A program made the translations under genes and the position numbers. A DNA stretch of 64,000 nucleotides, taken from Hydrogenophaga flava NBRC 102514. GTDB lineage: Bacteria; Pseudomonadota; Gammaproteobacteria; Burkholderiales; Burkholderiaceae_C. The stretch covers positions 62,001 to 126,000 of the forward strand of contig NZ_BCTF01000014.1 of NCBI RefSeq assembly GCF_001571145.1, written 5' to 3'. Within the stretch, counting starts at the first letter, position 1; every line of letters begins with the position of its first letter. This document shows positions 49,288 to 57,309 of this stretch, piece after piece. The notes under the pieces are model-generated. The model saw only the letters and a list, made by a program, of their open reading frames with translations. It was not told the DNA's origin and made no database searches.

Positions 49288-52116
49288 GTGCTCTTGTTGA
49301 TTGTCTTGCTGCCTCTGCTGCTCGGGACCGTGTCCACCGCCTGGCTCGGTTCAAAGTCCCGCACTCTCACCGCCCTGGCCGCCGGTCTGGTCACTGCGTC
49401 GGCGCTCGCCTTGTTGCTGTCGCTGGCGCCCCAGGTGTTCGCCGGGCAGACGGTGATGAACGCCTGGCCCTGGGTGCCCGAGATCGGGCTGCAGCTGAGC
49501 TTCCGGCTCGACGGCCTGTCGCTGATGTTCGCCGGGCTGATCCTGTTCATCGGCCTGTTGATCGTGCTGTACGCGGCTTACTACCTCGCGCCTGAGGACT
49601 CGGCTGGCAAGTTCTTCAGCTTCATGATGCTGTTCATGGCAGCCATGCTGGGCGTGGTGCTGTCGGACAACCTGCTGCTGCTGGTGGTGTTCTGGGAGCT
49701 GACCAGCATCTCGTCCTTCCTGCTGATCGGCTTCTGGAGCCACCGTGCCGACGCGCGCGCCGGTGCGCGGCAGGCCCTGGCCGTCACGGGTGGTGGCGGG
49801 CTGGCCATGCTGGGCGGTTTCGTGCTGCTGGGGCAGATCGCCGGCACCTACGAACTCAGCGCCATGGCGGCGAACGTGGCGGCCATCCAGGCCGACCCGC
49901 GCTTCGTGCCCGCGCTGCTGTTGATCCTGCTGGGCGCCTTCACCAAGAGCGCGCAGTTCCCGTTCCACTTCTGGCTGCCCGACGCCATGGCCGCGCCCAC
50001 ACCGGTCTCGGCCTACCTGCACTCGGCCACCATGGTCAAGGCCGGTGTGTTCCTGCTGATGCGCATGTACCCGGTGCTGGCCGGCACCGGGCATTTCGAG
50101 GCCATCGTCAGCGCGGCCGGCCTGGCCACGGTGCTGTTCGCGGCATTCATCGCGATCTTCAAACACGACCTCAAGGGCTTGCTCGCGTACTCCACCGTCA
50201 GCCACCTGGGCCTGATCGTGTTCCTGATCGGTCTGGGCTCGCCGCTGGCGGCCGTTGCCGCCGTGTTCCACGTGCTCAACCACGCGGCGTTCAAGGCCTC
50301 GCTGTTCATGATCGCCGGCATCGTCGACCACGAGACCCATTCGCGCGACATGCGCCAGCTCGGCGGGCTGTGGAAGTTCATGCCCTGGACGGCCACCTTG
50401 TCCATGGTGGCGGCCGCATCCATGGCCGGCGTGCCGCTGACCAACGGCTTCCTGTCCAAGGAAATGTTCTTCACCGAAGCCGTGGTGGGTATCAGCGGTG
50501 TCTACGCCTGGCTGGTGCCCGCGCTGGTTACGCTGGCGGGTGTGTTCAGCGTGGCCTACTCGCTGCGCTTCGTGCACGACACCTATTTCAACGGCGAACT
50601 GGGTGACGTGCCGAACGATCATCCGCACGAGCCCCCGCTGGGCATGAAGCTGCCGGCCATGCTGCTGGTGACGATCTGCATCGTGGTCGGCCTGCTGCCG
50701 GCGCTCACCTTCGGGCCGCTGGTGCACGTGGCCGCCACGGCGCTGGTTGGGCAGCCGCTGCCCGAGTACCACCTGGCGATCTGGCACGGCTTCAACCTGC
50801 CCCTGCTCATGAGCGCCATCGCGCTGGCGGTGGGCGTGGGCCTGTACCTGTGGCTGGCGAAGGGCAAGCGCCTGCACCGCATCAGCTCCGAAGACTGGTT
50901 CGGCGCCGCCACCGGTCGCGCGATCTTCGAGTGGCTGATCGACCGCCTGTTCGGCTTCTCGGGCCGGCTGACGGCGCGGCTGGAGACGGGCTCGCTGCAA
51001 CGCTACGTGGGCTGGCTGCTTCTGACGGCGCTGGTGCTGGGCGCATTGCCTTTTGTGGGCAGTGGCATCGGCACCGGGGAGCGCCCGCAGATGCCGGCCA
51101 CGCCGCTGGCCTGGGCCATGTGGGCGCTGCTGCTGCTGACCTGCATCGCCATCGTGCGCACGCACCACCAGCGTTTCCAGACCGTGGTGCTGGTGGGCGT
51201 GGTCGGCGTGGCGGCCTCGCTCACCTTCCTCGGCTTCTCGGCACCCGACCTGGCGCTGACCCAGCTGTCGGTGGACATCGTCTCCACCGTGCTGCTGCTC
51301 ATGGGCCTGGCCCTGCTGCCGCAGACCAGCCCCAAGGAAACGCCGGCCCTGCGCAAGGGCCTGCACGCGCTGCTGGCGCTGGCGGGCGGCGCGGCCATGT
51401 CGGTCATCACCTGGCTGGTGCTCACGCGCGATCAGGATTCGATCTCGTGGTTCTTCCTGGAACAGTCGCTGCCCAAGGGCGGCGGCTCGAACGTCGTCAA
51501 CGTGATCCTGGTGGACTTCCGCGGCTACGACACCATGGGCGAGATCTCGGTGCTGGGCATCGCCGCCATCGGTGTGCTGGCCCTCATGGACGGCCTGCGC
51601 ACCCGCCGTGCGGGCACCGACCCCGAGGGCCGCGCCTGGACCTTTGCCCAGCAGCCGCTGCTGCTGCGCGTGGCCGCGTCGGTGGTGCTGCCGCTGGCGC
51701 TGGTGTTCAGCCTCTATATCTTCATGCGCGGCCACAACCTGCCGGGTGGCGGCTTCATCGCCGGTCTGATCACCGCCGTAGCGCTGGTGCTGCAGTTCAT
51801 GTCGCTGGGGCAGGCTCGGGCCGAGCAGTTCCTGCGGGCCGGCGGCGGGCGCCGTTTCGTGCGCTGGATCGGCGCCGGCCTGGGCATTGCCGGCCTCACC
51901 GGCGTGGGCGCCTTTGCGCTGGGCCGCCCCTTCCTGACCAGCGCCTTCGGCCATCCGCATGTGCCGGTGCTGGGCGAGCTGCCGCTGGCCACCGCCGCCA
52001 TCTTCGACCTCGGCGTTTACCTCACCGTGGTCGGCAGCACGCTGCTGACACTCTCGGTCCTGGGCCAGGCCTCGCGCGAGGTGCCCGCCACCGCCACCCA
52101 ACGGAGGCTCTCATGA
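49288..52116 (+). CDS. mrpA: Mrp-type monovalent cation/H+ antiporter subunit A (A-B fusion)
   Basis: A 942-residue membrane protein with GTG start after AAGGAAG. It has the NuoL-like core (about 100-420) including DNLLLLVVFWELTSISSFLLIG and the KSAQFPFHFWLPDAMAAPTPVSAYLHSATMVKAG channel region, split across helices. The extra C-terminal part (about 780-930) is the MnhB domain, with FMRGHNLPGGGFIAGL. This A-B fusion is the group 2 type. The complex exports Na+ or K+ for H+. Its stop overlaps the start of mrpC (ATGA). Confidence 0.95.
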   Translation: MLLLIVLLPLLLGTVSTAWLGSKSRTLTALAAGLVTASALALLLSLAPQVFAGQTVMNAWPWVPEIGLQLSFRLDGLSLMFAGLILFIGLLIVLYAAYYLAPEDSAGKFFSFMMLFMAAMLGVVLSDNLLLLVVFWELTSISSFLLIGFWSHRADARAGARQALAVTGGGGLAMLGGFVLLGQIAGTYELSAMAANVAAIQADPRFVPALLLILLGAFTKSAQFPFHFWLPDAMAAPTPVSAYLHSATMVKAGVFLLMRMYPVLAGTGHFEAIVSAAGLATVLFAAFIAIFKHDLKGLLAYSTVSHLGLIVFLIGLGSPLAAVAAVFHVLNHAAFKASLFMIAGIVDHETHSRDMRQLGGLWKFMPWTATLSMVAAASMAGVPLTNGFLSKEMFFTEAVVGISGVYAWLVPALVTLAGVFSVAYSLRFVHDTYFNGELGDVPNDHPHEPPLGMKLPAMLLVTICIVVGLLPALTFGPLVHVAATALVGQPLPEYHLAIWHGFNLPLLMSAIALAVGVGLYLWLAKGKRLHRISSEDWFGAATGRAIFEWLIDRLFGFSGRLTARLETGSLQRYVGWLLLTALVLGALPFVGSGIGTGERPQMPATPLAWAMWALLLLTCIAIVRTHHQRFQTVVLVGVVGVAASLTFLGFSAPDLALTQLSVDIVSTVLLLMGLALLPQTSPKETPALRKGLHALLALAGGAAMSVITWLVLTRDQDSISWFFLEQSLPKGGGSNVVNVILVDFRGYDTMGEISVLGIAAIGVLALMDGLRTRRAGTDPEGRAWTFAQQPLLLRVAASVVLPLALVFSLYIFMRGHNLPGGGFIAGLITAVALVLQFMSLGQARAEQFLRAGGGRRFVRWIGAGLGIAGLTGVGAFALGRPFLTSAFGHPHVPVLGELPLATAAIFDLGVYLTVVGSTLLTLSVLGQASREVPATATQRRLS

Positions 52117-52457
52117 GCATGGAATTTCTGCTGGCCACCGGCGTGGGCATGGTCACCGCCACCGGCATCTACCTCATGCTGCGCGGGCGCAGCTTCCCGG
52201 TCGTGCTGGGCCTGTCGCTGTTCGGTTACGCGGTCAACGTGTTCATCTTTCTGATGGGCCGGCTGTGGACCAATTCGGCCCCGGTGCTGGTGGGTGAGGG
52301 CCCGGTGGCCGACCCGCTGCCGCAGGCGCTGGTGCTCACCGCCATCGTGATCGGTTTTGCGACCACCGGCTTCGTGGTGGAACTGGCGCTGCGCAGCCGC
52401 CACGAAAGCGGCAGCGACCATGTGGACGGCCACGAGCCCGGAGGGCCGCGCGCATGA
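52113..52457 (+). CDS. mrpC: Mrp antiporter subunit C
   Basis: A 114-residue NuoK-like subunit with three helices. VGMVTATGIYLMLRGRSFPVVLGLSLF and the helix-3 segment ADPLPQALVLTAIVIGFA are typical of MnhC/MrpC. The start overlaps mrpA and the stop overlaps mrpD, each as ATGA, so translation is coupled. The polar C-terminus (about 90-114) is rich in His, Asp and Gly. Confidence 0.94.
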   Translation: MSMEFLLATGVGMVTATGIYLMLRGRSFPVVLGLSLFGYAVNVFIFLMGRLWTNSAPVLVGEGPVADPLPQALVLTAIVIGFATTGFVVELALRSRHESGSDHVDGHEPGGPRA

Positions 52458-54085
52458 CGGGTTCGATCTTTGACCTCTGGCTGCAGCACGCCCCTGTGCT
52501 GTCGGTCGTGCTGCCGATGCTGACGGCGGTGGTGCTGCTGCTGATCGGTGATGCCGGCGGCATGGCCGGGCAGGGCGGGGCGCACGACGACGCTGCGCTG
52601 CGCTGGCGCCGCCGCATCGCGCTGCTGTCCACCGCGCTGGGCCTGTTCATGGCCGTGGGCCTGGTGCAGCACGCGGCGCAAGGCGAGCTGCTGGTGTACC
52701 GCCTGGGCGAGTGGCCGGCGCCGTTCGGCATCGTCATGGTGGTGGACCGGCTCTCGGCCCTGATGGTGCTGCTGACCTACCTGGTCGCGCTGCCGGTGCT
52801 CTGGTACGCCGCCAGCGGCTGGGATTGCCGCGGCCGCTACTTCCACGCCATCTTCCAGTTCCAGCTGATGGGCCTGAGCGGCGCCTTCCTCACCGGCGAC
52901 CTGTTCAACCTGTTCGTGTTCTTCGAGGTGCTGCTGATCGCGTCCTATGTGCTTCTGGTGCACGGCCAGGGGCGCGAGCGCTTTCGCATCGGCGTGCACT
53001 ACGTGGTGCTCAACCTGGTCGCCTCGGGCCTGTTCCTGATCGGCCTGTCGCTGGTGTACGCCGCGACCGGCACGCTGAACATGGCCGACGTGGGCCGGCG
53101 CCTGGCTCTGCTGCAGGGCGACACCCTGCTGTTTGCGCAGGCCGCGGCGCTGGTGCTGCTGGTGGTGCTCGGCCTCAAGGCCGCCATGCTGCCGTTGTAC
53201 TTCTGGCTGCCCGGCACCTACGCCGCGGCCAGCGCACCGGTGGCGGCGCTGTTCGCGATCATGACCAAGGTGGGGGTCTACAGCATCGTGCGGGTGCACT
53301 GGCAGCTGTTCGGGGCCGAGGCCGGCGGCGCCGCGCTGGCCGTTGCCGACTGGCTGCTGCCGCTGGCCCTGGCCACCAGCGCGCTGGGTGTGCTGGGCGC
53401 GCTGGCGGCGCACAGCCTGGGCCGGCTGGTGGCCTACCTCACCGTGTCCTCGGTGGGCACCATCCTGGCGGCGGTGGGGCTGTTCAGTCCGGCGACCTTG
53501 TCTGCCGCGCTGTACTACACGCTGCACAGCACCATCGTGGTGGCGGGCCTGTTCCTGCTAGTGGAGCTCATCGCAGCGCAGCGCGGCGAGGCGATCGACA
53601 AACTGCAGCCGGCGCACGCGGTGCGCGAGCCGGTGCTGCTGGGCGTGATGCTGCTGTTCGGCGCCGCCTCGGCCGCCGGCCTGCCGCCGCTGCCCGGCTT
53701 TCTGGGCAAGCTCATGGTGCTGCAGGCCAGCAGCGGCCTGGTGGCGCAGGCCTGGGTGTGGAGCGTGGTGCTGGGGGGGGGCTTCCTCACCATCGTCGGC
53801 CTGGCGCGCGCCGGCGTCATCGTGTTCTGGCACGTGCAGCCGGCGGTGGACAAGGGCGCGCCCGGCAGCAGCGCGAACCTGCGGGCGCCGGTCTGGGCCT
53901 TCATGGCACTGACGGTGGCGCTGGCCGTGCTGGCCGCACCGGTCAAACGCTACACCGACGCGGCCGCGGCGCAGCTGTCGGTCAACGCAGACTACGTGCG
54001 TGCCGTGCTCGGGCCGGACGCACCGCCCAGCACGCGCCCCTACGACGGCCAGCGCGCGGCACCCGCCCAGGAGAAACAGCCATGA
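52454..54085 (+). CDS. mrpD: Mrp antiporter subunit D
   Basis: A 543-residue NuoM/NuoN-like subunit with about 14 helices. The central LKAAMLPLYFWLPGTYAAASAPVAALFAIMTKVG matches the antiporter channel region with the conserved Lys residues; FFEVLLIASY carries the conserved Glu. A run of nine G at 53773-53781 encodes LGGG in frame. It shares the proton path with subunit A. Start and stop overlap its neighbours by four bases. Confidence 0.94.
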   Translation: MTGSIFDLWLQHAPVLSVVLPMLTAVVLLLIGDAGGMAGQGGAHDDAALRWRRRIALLSTALGLFMAVGLVQHAAQGELLVYRLGEWPAPFGIVMVVDRLSALMVLLTYLVALPVLWYAASGWDCRGRYFHAIFQFQLMGLSGAFLTGDLFNLFVFFEVLLIASYVLLVHGQGRERFRIGVHYVVLNLVASGLFLIGLSLVYAATGTLNMADVGRRLALLQGDTLLFAQAAALVLLVVLGLKAAMLPLYFWLPGTYAAASAPVAALFAIMTKVGVYSIVRVHWQLFGAEAGGAALAVADWLLPLALATSALGVLGALAAHSLGRLVAYLTVSSVGTILAAVGLFSPATLSAALYYTLHSTIVVAGLFLLVELIAAQRGEAIDKLQPAHAVREPVLLGVMLLFGAASAAGLPPLPGFLGKLMVLQASSGLVAQAWVWSVVLGGGFLTIVGLARAGVIVFWHVQPAVDKGAPGSSANLRAPVWAFMALTVALAVLAAPVKRYTDAAAAQLSVNADYVRAVLGPDAPPSTRPYDGQRAAPAQEKQP

Positions 54086-54609
54086 AGTCCGACACCCTCG
54101 ACCGCCGCGGCGGCTGGTTCGACCACCCGGTGCTGTCCCTGCTGCTGGCCGTCAGCTGGCTGGCGCTCTCGCGCAGCCTGGAGCCGGTGCACCTGCTCTC
54201 GGCCCTGCTGATCGGCCTGATCGTGCCGCGGCTGCTGCGCGGCCTGCTGCACGTGGGCAGCCCGATCCGCTGGGGCGCCGCGATCCGTCTGACCTGTGTG
54301 GTGCTGTGGGACATCGTCGTGTCCAACATCACCGTCGCCAGACTGGTGCTCGGGTCCATGAGCCGACCGCAGCCGGCCTGGCTGCGGGTGCCGCTGGCCT
54401 GTGAGCACCACCGCGTGAACGCGCTGTTTGCCAGCATCATCACCATGACCCCGGGCACCGTCTCGGCGGTGGTGGACGAAGCGGCGCACTGCATTTGGGT
54501 GCATGCGCTCAACTGCGACGACGCGCCTGGCATGGTGGCCGACATGAAGGCGCGCTACGAGGCGTCGCTGATGACGATCTTCCGGCTGGACGGGGAGGGC
54601 GCCACATGA
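54082..54609 (+). CDS. mrpE: Mrp antiporter subunit E
   Basis: A 175-residue subunit with two or three N-terminal helices and a soluble tail. WDIVVSNITVARLVL and FASIITMTPGTVSAVVD are the conserved MnhE blocks. It has no antiport activity alone but is needed for assembly. The start and stop overlap mrpD and mrpF as ATGA. Confidence 0.93.
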   Translation: MKSDTLDRRGGWFDHPVLSLLLAVSWLALSRSLEPVHLLSALLIGLIVPRLLRGLLHVGSPIRWGAAIRLTCVVLWDIVVSNITVARLVLGSMSRPQPAWLRVPLACEHHRVNALFASIITMTPGTVSAVVDEAAHCIWVHALNCDDAPGMVADMKARYEASLMTIFRLDGEGAT

Positions 54610-54881
54610 ACGTGCTGGATATCGCGCTGACAATCGGCATTGGCGCCGTCACCCTGACCCTGCTGCTGTGCGGCTGGCGACTGCTGCGCGGCCCTACCAT
54701 CGCCGACCGCGTGCTGGCGCTGGACACGCTCTACCTGAGCCTGGTGGCGCTGGTGGTGCTGCTGGGTCTGCGCTGGCAGACGCCTTTGCTGTTCGAGGCT
54801 GCGCTGATCGTGGCGCTGCTGGGGTTTGTGGGCACGGTGGCGCTGGCGCGCCACCTCAACCGTGGCGACGTGGTGGAGTGA
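54606..54881 (+). CDS. mrpF: Mrp antiporter subunit F
   Basis: A 91-residue subunit with three helices. LLRGPTIADRVLALDTLYL is the MnhF signature, with the conserved Asp of the ADRV motif that is needed for activity. The start overlaps mrpE and mrpG follows 4 bp after the stop. Confidence 0.94.
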   Translation: MNVLDIALTIGIGAVTLTLLLCGWRLLRGPTIADRVLALDTLYLSLVALVVLLGLRWQTPLLFEAALIVALLGFVGTVALARHLNRGDVVE

Positions 54882-54885
54882 GTCG

Positions 54886-55236
54886 ATGGAACTGAACTCG
54901 ATCATCGAATGGGCGGCCGCGATCCTGATCGTGATCGGGGCCTTCTTCCTGCTGGTGGGCGCCATCGGCATGGTGCGTCTGCCCGACTTCTACATGCGCC
55001 TGCATGCGCCCACCAAGTCGTCCACCCTGGGCGTGGGCGGGGTGCTGCTGGCCTCGCTGCTTCTGGGCTGGGCGCAGGGGCGGCCTGGCCTTGCCGAGCT
55101 GCTGATCACGCTGTTCGTTTTCGTGACCGCGCCGGTGTCGGCGAACCTGCTGGCGCAGGCGGCGCTGCATCTTCGGTTGCCTTCGCGTGCAGAGGAGCCC
55201 GAGGATCTGCCGCCTTCGGTGCCTCCAGGGCGCTGA
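54886..55236 (+). CDS. mrpG: Mrp antiporter subunit G
   Basis: A 116-residue subunit with three helices. GMVRLPDFYMRLHAPTKSSTLG is the diagnostic MnhG motif. The polar C-terminal tail (about 90-116, PSRAEEPEDLPPSVPPGR) overlaps the end of the TetR-family gene on the opposite strand by 131 bp. It completes the operon of seven functional subunits encoded by six genes. Confidence 0.94.
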   Translation: MELNSIIEWAAAILIVIGAFFLLVGAIGMVRLPDFYMRLHAPTKSSTLGVGGVLLASLLLGWAQGRPGLAELLITLFVFVTAPVSANLLAQAALHLRLPSRAEEPEDLPPSVPPGR

Positions 55237-55840
55237 AGCCCAGCCCCTCCAGGTAGCTGTCCATCACCTGGGTGCCAACCTGGACCAGGTCGAAATCGCG
55301 CGGGTCGAGCAGCCAGTCGTCGAGCAAGCCGGTGAGGATGGCCTTGAGGCCCAGCGCCGCGCTGCACGACGGGATCGGCAGCCGCCAGTGCACTTCGGCA
55401 GCCGCGGCCTCGAACTGCTGGGCGAGGTAGACCAGGTATTCGTCGCGCCAGCGCAGCTTGCGCTCGCGCACGGCCAGCATCTCGCCGTTGTACTCGACCT
55501 GCTGGGTGGCGATTTCGAACACGCGGCGCGCCTGTTCGTCGGTGGCGGTCTTGTGCAGAGCCGTCAGCACCGACGTTCGCACCTGCTGCAGCGGCGCTTC
55601 CATTGCCCGGGCGGCGCAGGTCGACTGCTCCAGGGGCAGTGTCACGCGGTCCATCATGGCGTTGAACAGGTCGGCCTTGTCCTTGAAGTGCCAGTAGATG
55701 GCACCACGCGTGGTGCCGGCCGCGCTCGCGATCTCCTGCAGCGAGGTGCGCGAGACCCCGTTGGCCTGGAACAGCTGTTCGGCGGCATCGAGCAGGGCGG
55801 TGCGGGTGGCTTCGGCGTCGGCTTTGGTGCGGCGGACCAT
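55106..55840 (-). CDS. TetR/AcrR family repressor of the RND efflux operon
   Basis: A 244-residue TetR-family regulator. The N-terminal HTH is KADAEATRTALLDAAEQLF then TSLQEIASAAGTTRGAIYWHF, near residues 5-54, close to AcrR/TtgR. Length exceeds the usual 210; the last 35 residues form an Ala/Pro/Lys-rich tail encoded antisense to the end of mrpG. It is divergent from the efflux operon, with a palindromic operator between, so it probably represses that operon and itself until an effector binds. The ATG at 55840 is chosen because MVRRTKADAE is the family start. Confidence 0.92.
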   Translation of the reverse strand: MVRRTKADAEATRTALLDAAEQLFQANGVSRTSLQEIASAAGTTRGAIYWHFKDKADLFNAMMDRVTLPLEQSTCAARAMEAPLQQVRTSVLTALHKTATDEQARRVFEIATQQVEYNGEMLAVRERKLRWRDEYLVYLAQQFEAAAAEVHWRLPIPSCSAALGLKAILTGLLDDWLLDPRDFDLVQVGTQVMDSYLEGLGFSALEAPKAADPRAPLHAKATEDAAPPAPAGSPTPARSRKRTA

Positions 55841-55872
55841 GGCTGTGTTCACAAAGAAAGAGACCCCACGAA

Positions 55873-55900
55873 TATACATACATTCGTGTCTGTATGTATA
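55873..55900. promoter_or_regulatory. TetR/AcrR-type operator of the efflux operon
   Basis: TATACATACA, eight bases TTCGTGTC, then TGTATGTATA: a perfect 10-bp inverted repeat. The 24-bp core closely resembles the E. coli AcrR operator. TATACT at 55897-55902 (plus) and TATATT at 55871-55876 (minus) are possible -10 elements at its two ends, so binding would block both genes. Confidence 0.75.
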
Positions 55901-55992
55901 CTGCGACCCCTTCGGTAACGCTGGCATGCGCTTTGCGCAGGATGGCGTGTCCGTTCAGGTTCTGTCTTCATCTGCCGCCCATGAGGTTCTTC

Positions 55993-57297
55993 ATGCCCGC
56001 TTCCACCCCTGTTTCTCCGACGCCGCCCGCGGCGCGCTCATTCTCCGGCGCGCGTCTGCGCCAGACCTTCCTGCTGCTGCCTCTGGTGGCGGCGCTGGCC
56101 GCCTGCGGCAAGGCCGACGCACCGCCCGCCGGTGGCGGCGCACCGGGAGGGGGCATGCCCGCGCCGGAAGTGGGCGTGGTCACCGTGCAGCCCGGCGATG
56201 TCGGTCTGCAGACCGAGCTGCCAGGCCGGCTGGAGGCCTCGCGCGTGGCACAGGTGCGGGCCCGCGCGGCCGGCATCCTGCAGCAGCGCCTGTTCAAGGA
56301 AGGCAGCGATGTGAAGGCCGGTCAGGCGCTGTTCCGCATCGATGCTGCGCCCTACCAGGCCACGCTGCAGAGCGCCCAGGCCAGCCTGGCCCGCGCCCAG
56401 GCGAACCTGGCCAGCACCACCGCGGTGGCCGAGCGCTACAAGCCGCTGGTGGCCGAGAACGCGATCAGCCAGCAGGAATACACCAACGCCGTGGCCGCCC
56501 AGAAGGCGGCCGAGGCCGATGTGGCCGCAGCCAAGGCCGCCGTGCAGACCGCCGGCATCAACCTGAACTACGCCAGCGTGACCGCGCCCATCTCGGGCCG
56601 CATCGGCCGCGCGCTGGTGACCGAAGGTGCGCTGGTCGGGCAGGGCGAGGCGACCGCGTTGGCGGTGATCCAGCAGGTCGACCCGCTGTACGTCAACTTC
56701 ACCCAGTCGGCCACCGAGGCCATGCGCCTGAAGCGCGCCATGGAGGCCGGGCAGCTCAAGGGCGCTGGCGAGGGTGCAGCGGCGGTCCGCGTGGTGCTCG
56801 ACGATGGCAGCGAACACGCCAAGCCAGGCAAGCTGCTGTTCTCCGACCTGACGGTCGATGCCGCCACCGGGCAGGTGACGCTGCGCGCCGAGGTGCCCAA
56901 CCCGGGCGGCATGCTGCTGCCGGGCCTGTATGTGCGCGTGCGGCTGGAGCAGGCAGTGGCCGGTGATGCCATCACGCTGCCGCAGCAGGCAGTGACGCGC
57001 ACGGCGCAGGGCGACTCGGTGTCGGTGGTCGGCGCGGACGGCAAGATCGAGAAGCGCCCTGTCAAGGTGGGCGGGCAGCAGGGTGGCCGCTGGGTCGTGC
57101 TCGATGGCCTGAAGGCCGGCGAACAGGTCATGGTCGACGGCTTCCAGAAGCTGCAGATGATGCCCCCGGGCACCCCGGTCAAGGCCGTGCCCTGGGCGCC
57201 GCCGGGCAGCCAGCCTGCCACTGCCGCCCCGGCCGCTCCGGCGGCGGATGCCAAGCCCGCTGCCGAGGCCAAGCCCGCCGCGGAACCCGCCAAGTAA
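55993..57297 (+). CDS. RND efflux periplasmic adaptor (AcrA/MexA/TtgA type)
   Basis: A 434-residue membrane fusion lipoprotein. The ATG at 55993 follows TGAGG by six bases and is preferred to ATGs at 55981 and 55894; the last lies inside the operator. The signal ends LAAC with Cys38. After a Gly/Pro-rich linker come the biotinyl-lipoyl halves (GRLEASRVAQVRARAAGILQ and ASVTAPISGRIGRAL), an alpha-helical hairpin between, then beta-barrel and membrane-proximal domains. The last 40 residues are Ala/Pro/Lys-rich. It links the pump to the outer-membrane channel. The pump gene starts 13 bp after the stop. Confidence 0.93.
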   Translation: MPASTPVSPTPPAARSFSGARLRQTFLLLPLVAALAACGKADAPPAGGGAPGGGMPAPEVGVVTVQPGDVGLQTELPGRLEASRVAQVRARAAGILQQRLFKEGSDVKAGQALFRIDAAPYQATLQSAQASLARAQANLASTTAVAERYKPLVAENAISQQEYTNAVAAQKAAEADVAAAKAAVQTAGINLNYASVTAPISGRIGRALVTEGALVGQGEATALAVIQQVDPLYVNFTQSATEAMRLKRAMEAGQLKGAGEGAAAVRVVLDDGSEHAKPGKLLFSDLTVDAATGQVTLRAEVPNPGGMLLPGLYVRVRLEQAVAGDAITLPQQAVTRTAQGDSVSVVGADGKIEKRPVKVGGQQGGRWVVLDGLKAGEQVMVDGFQKLQMMPPGTPVKAVPWAPPGSQPATAAPAAPAADAKPAAEAKPAAEPAK

Positions 57298-57309
57298 GGA
57301 GCGCCCGAC

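Noticed and set aside
55894..55980. ATG at 55894 as the efflux adaptor start
   Set aside because: It lies inside the TetR-type operator and adds 33 residues before the lipoprotein signal; the ATG at 55993 has a ribosome site.
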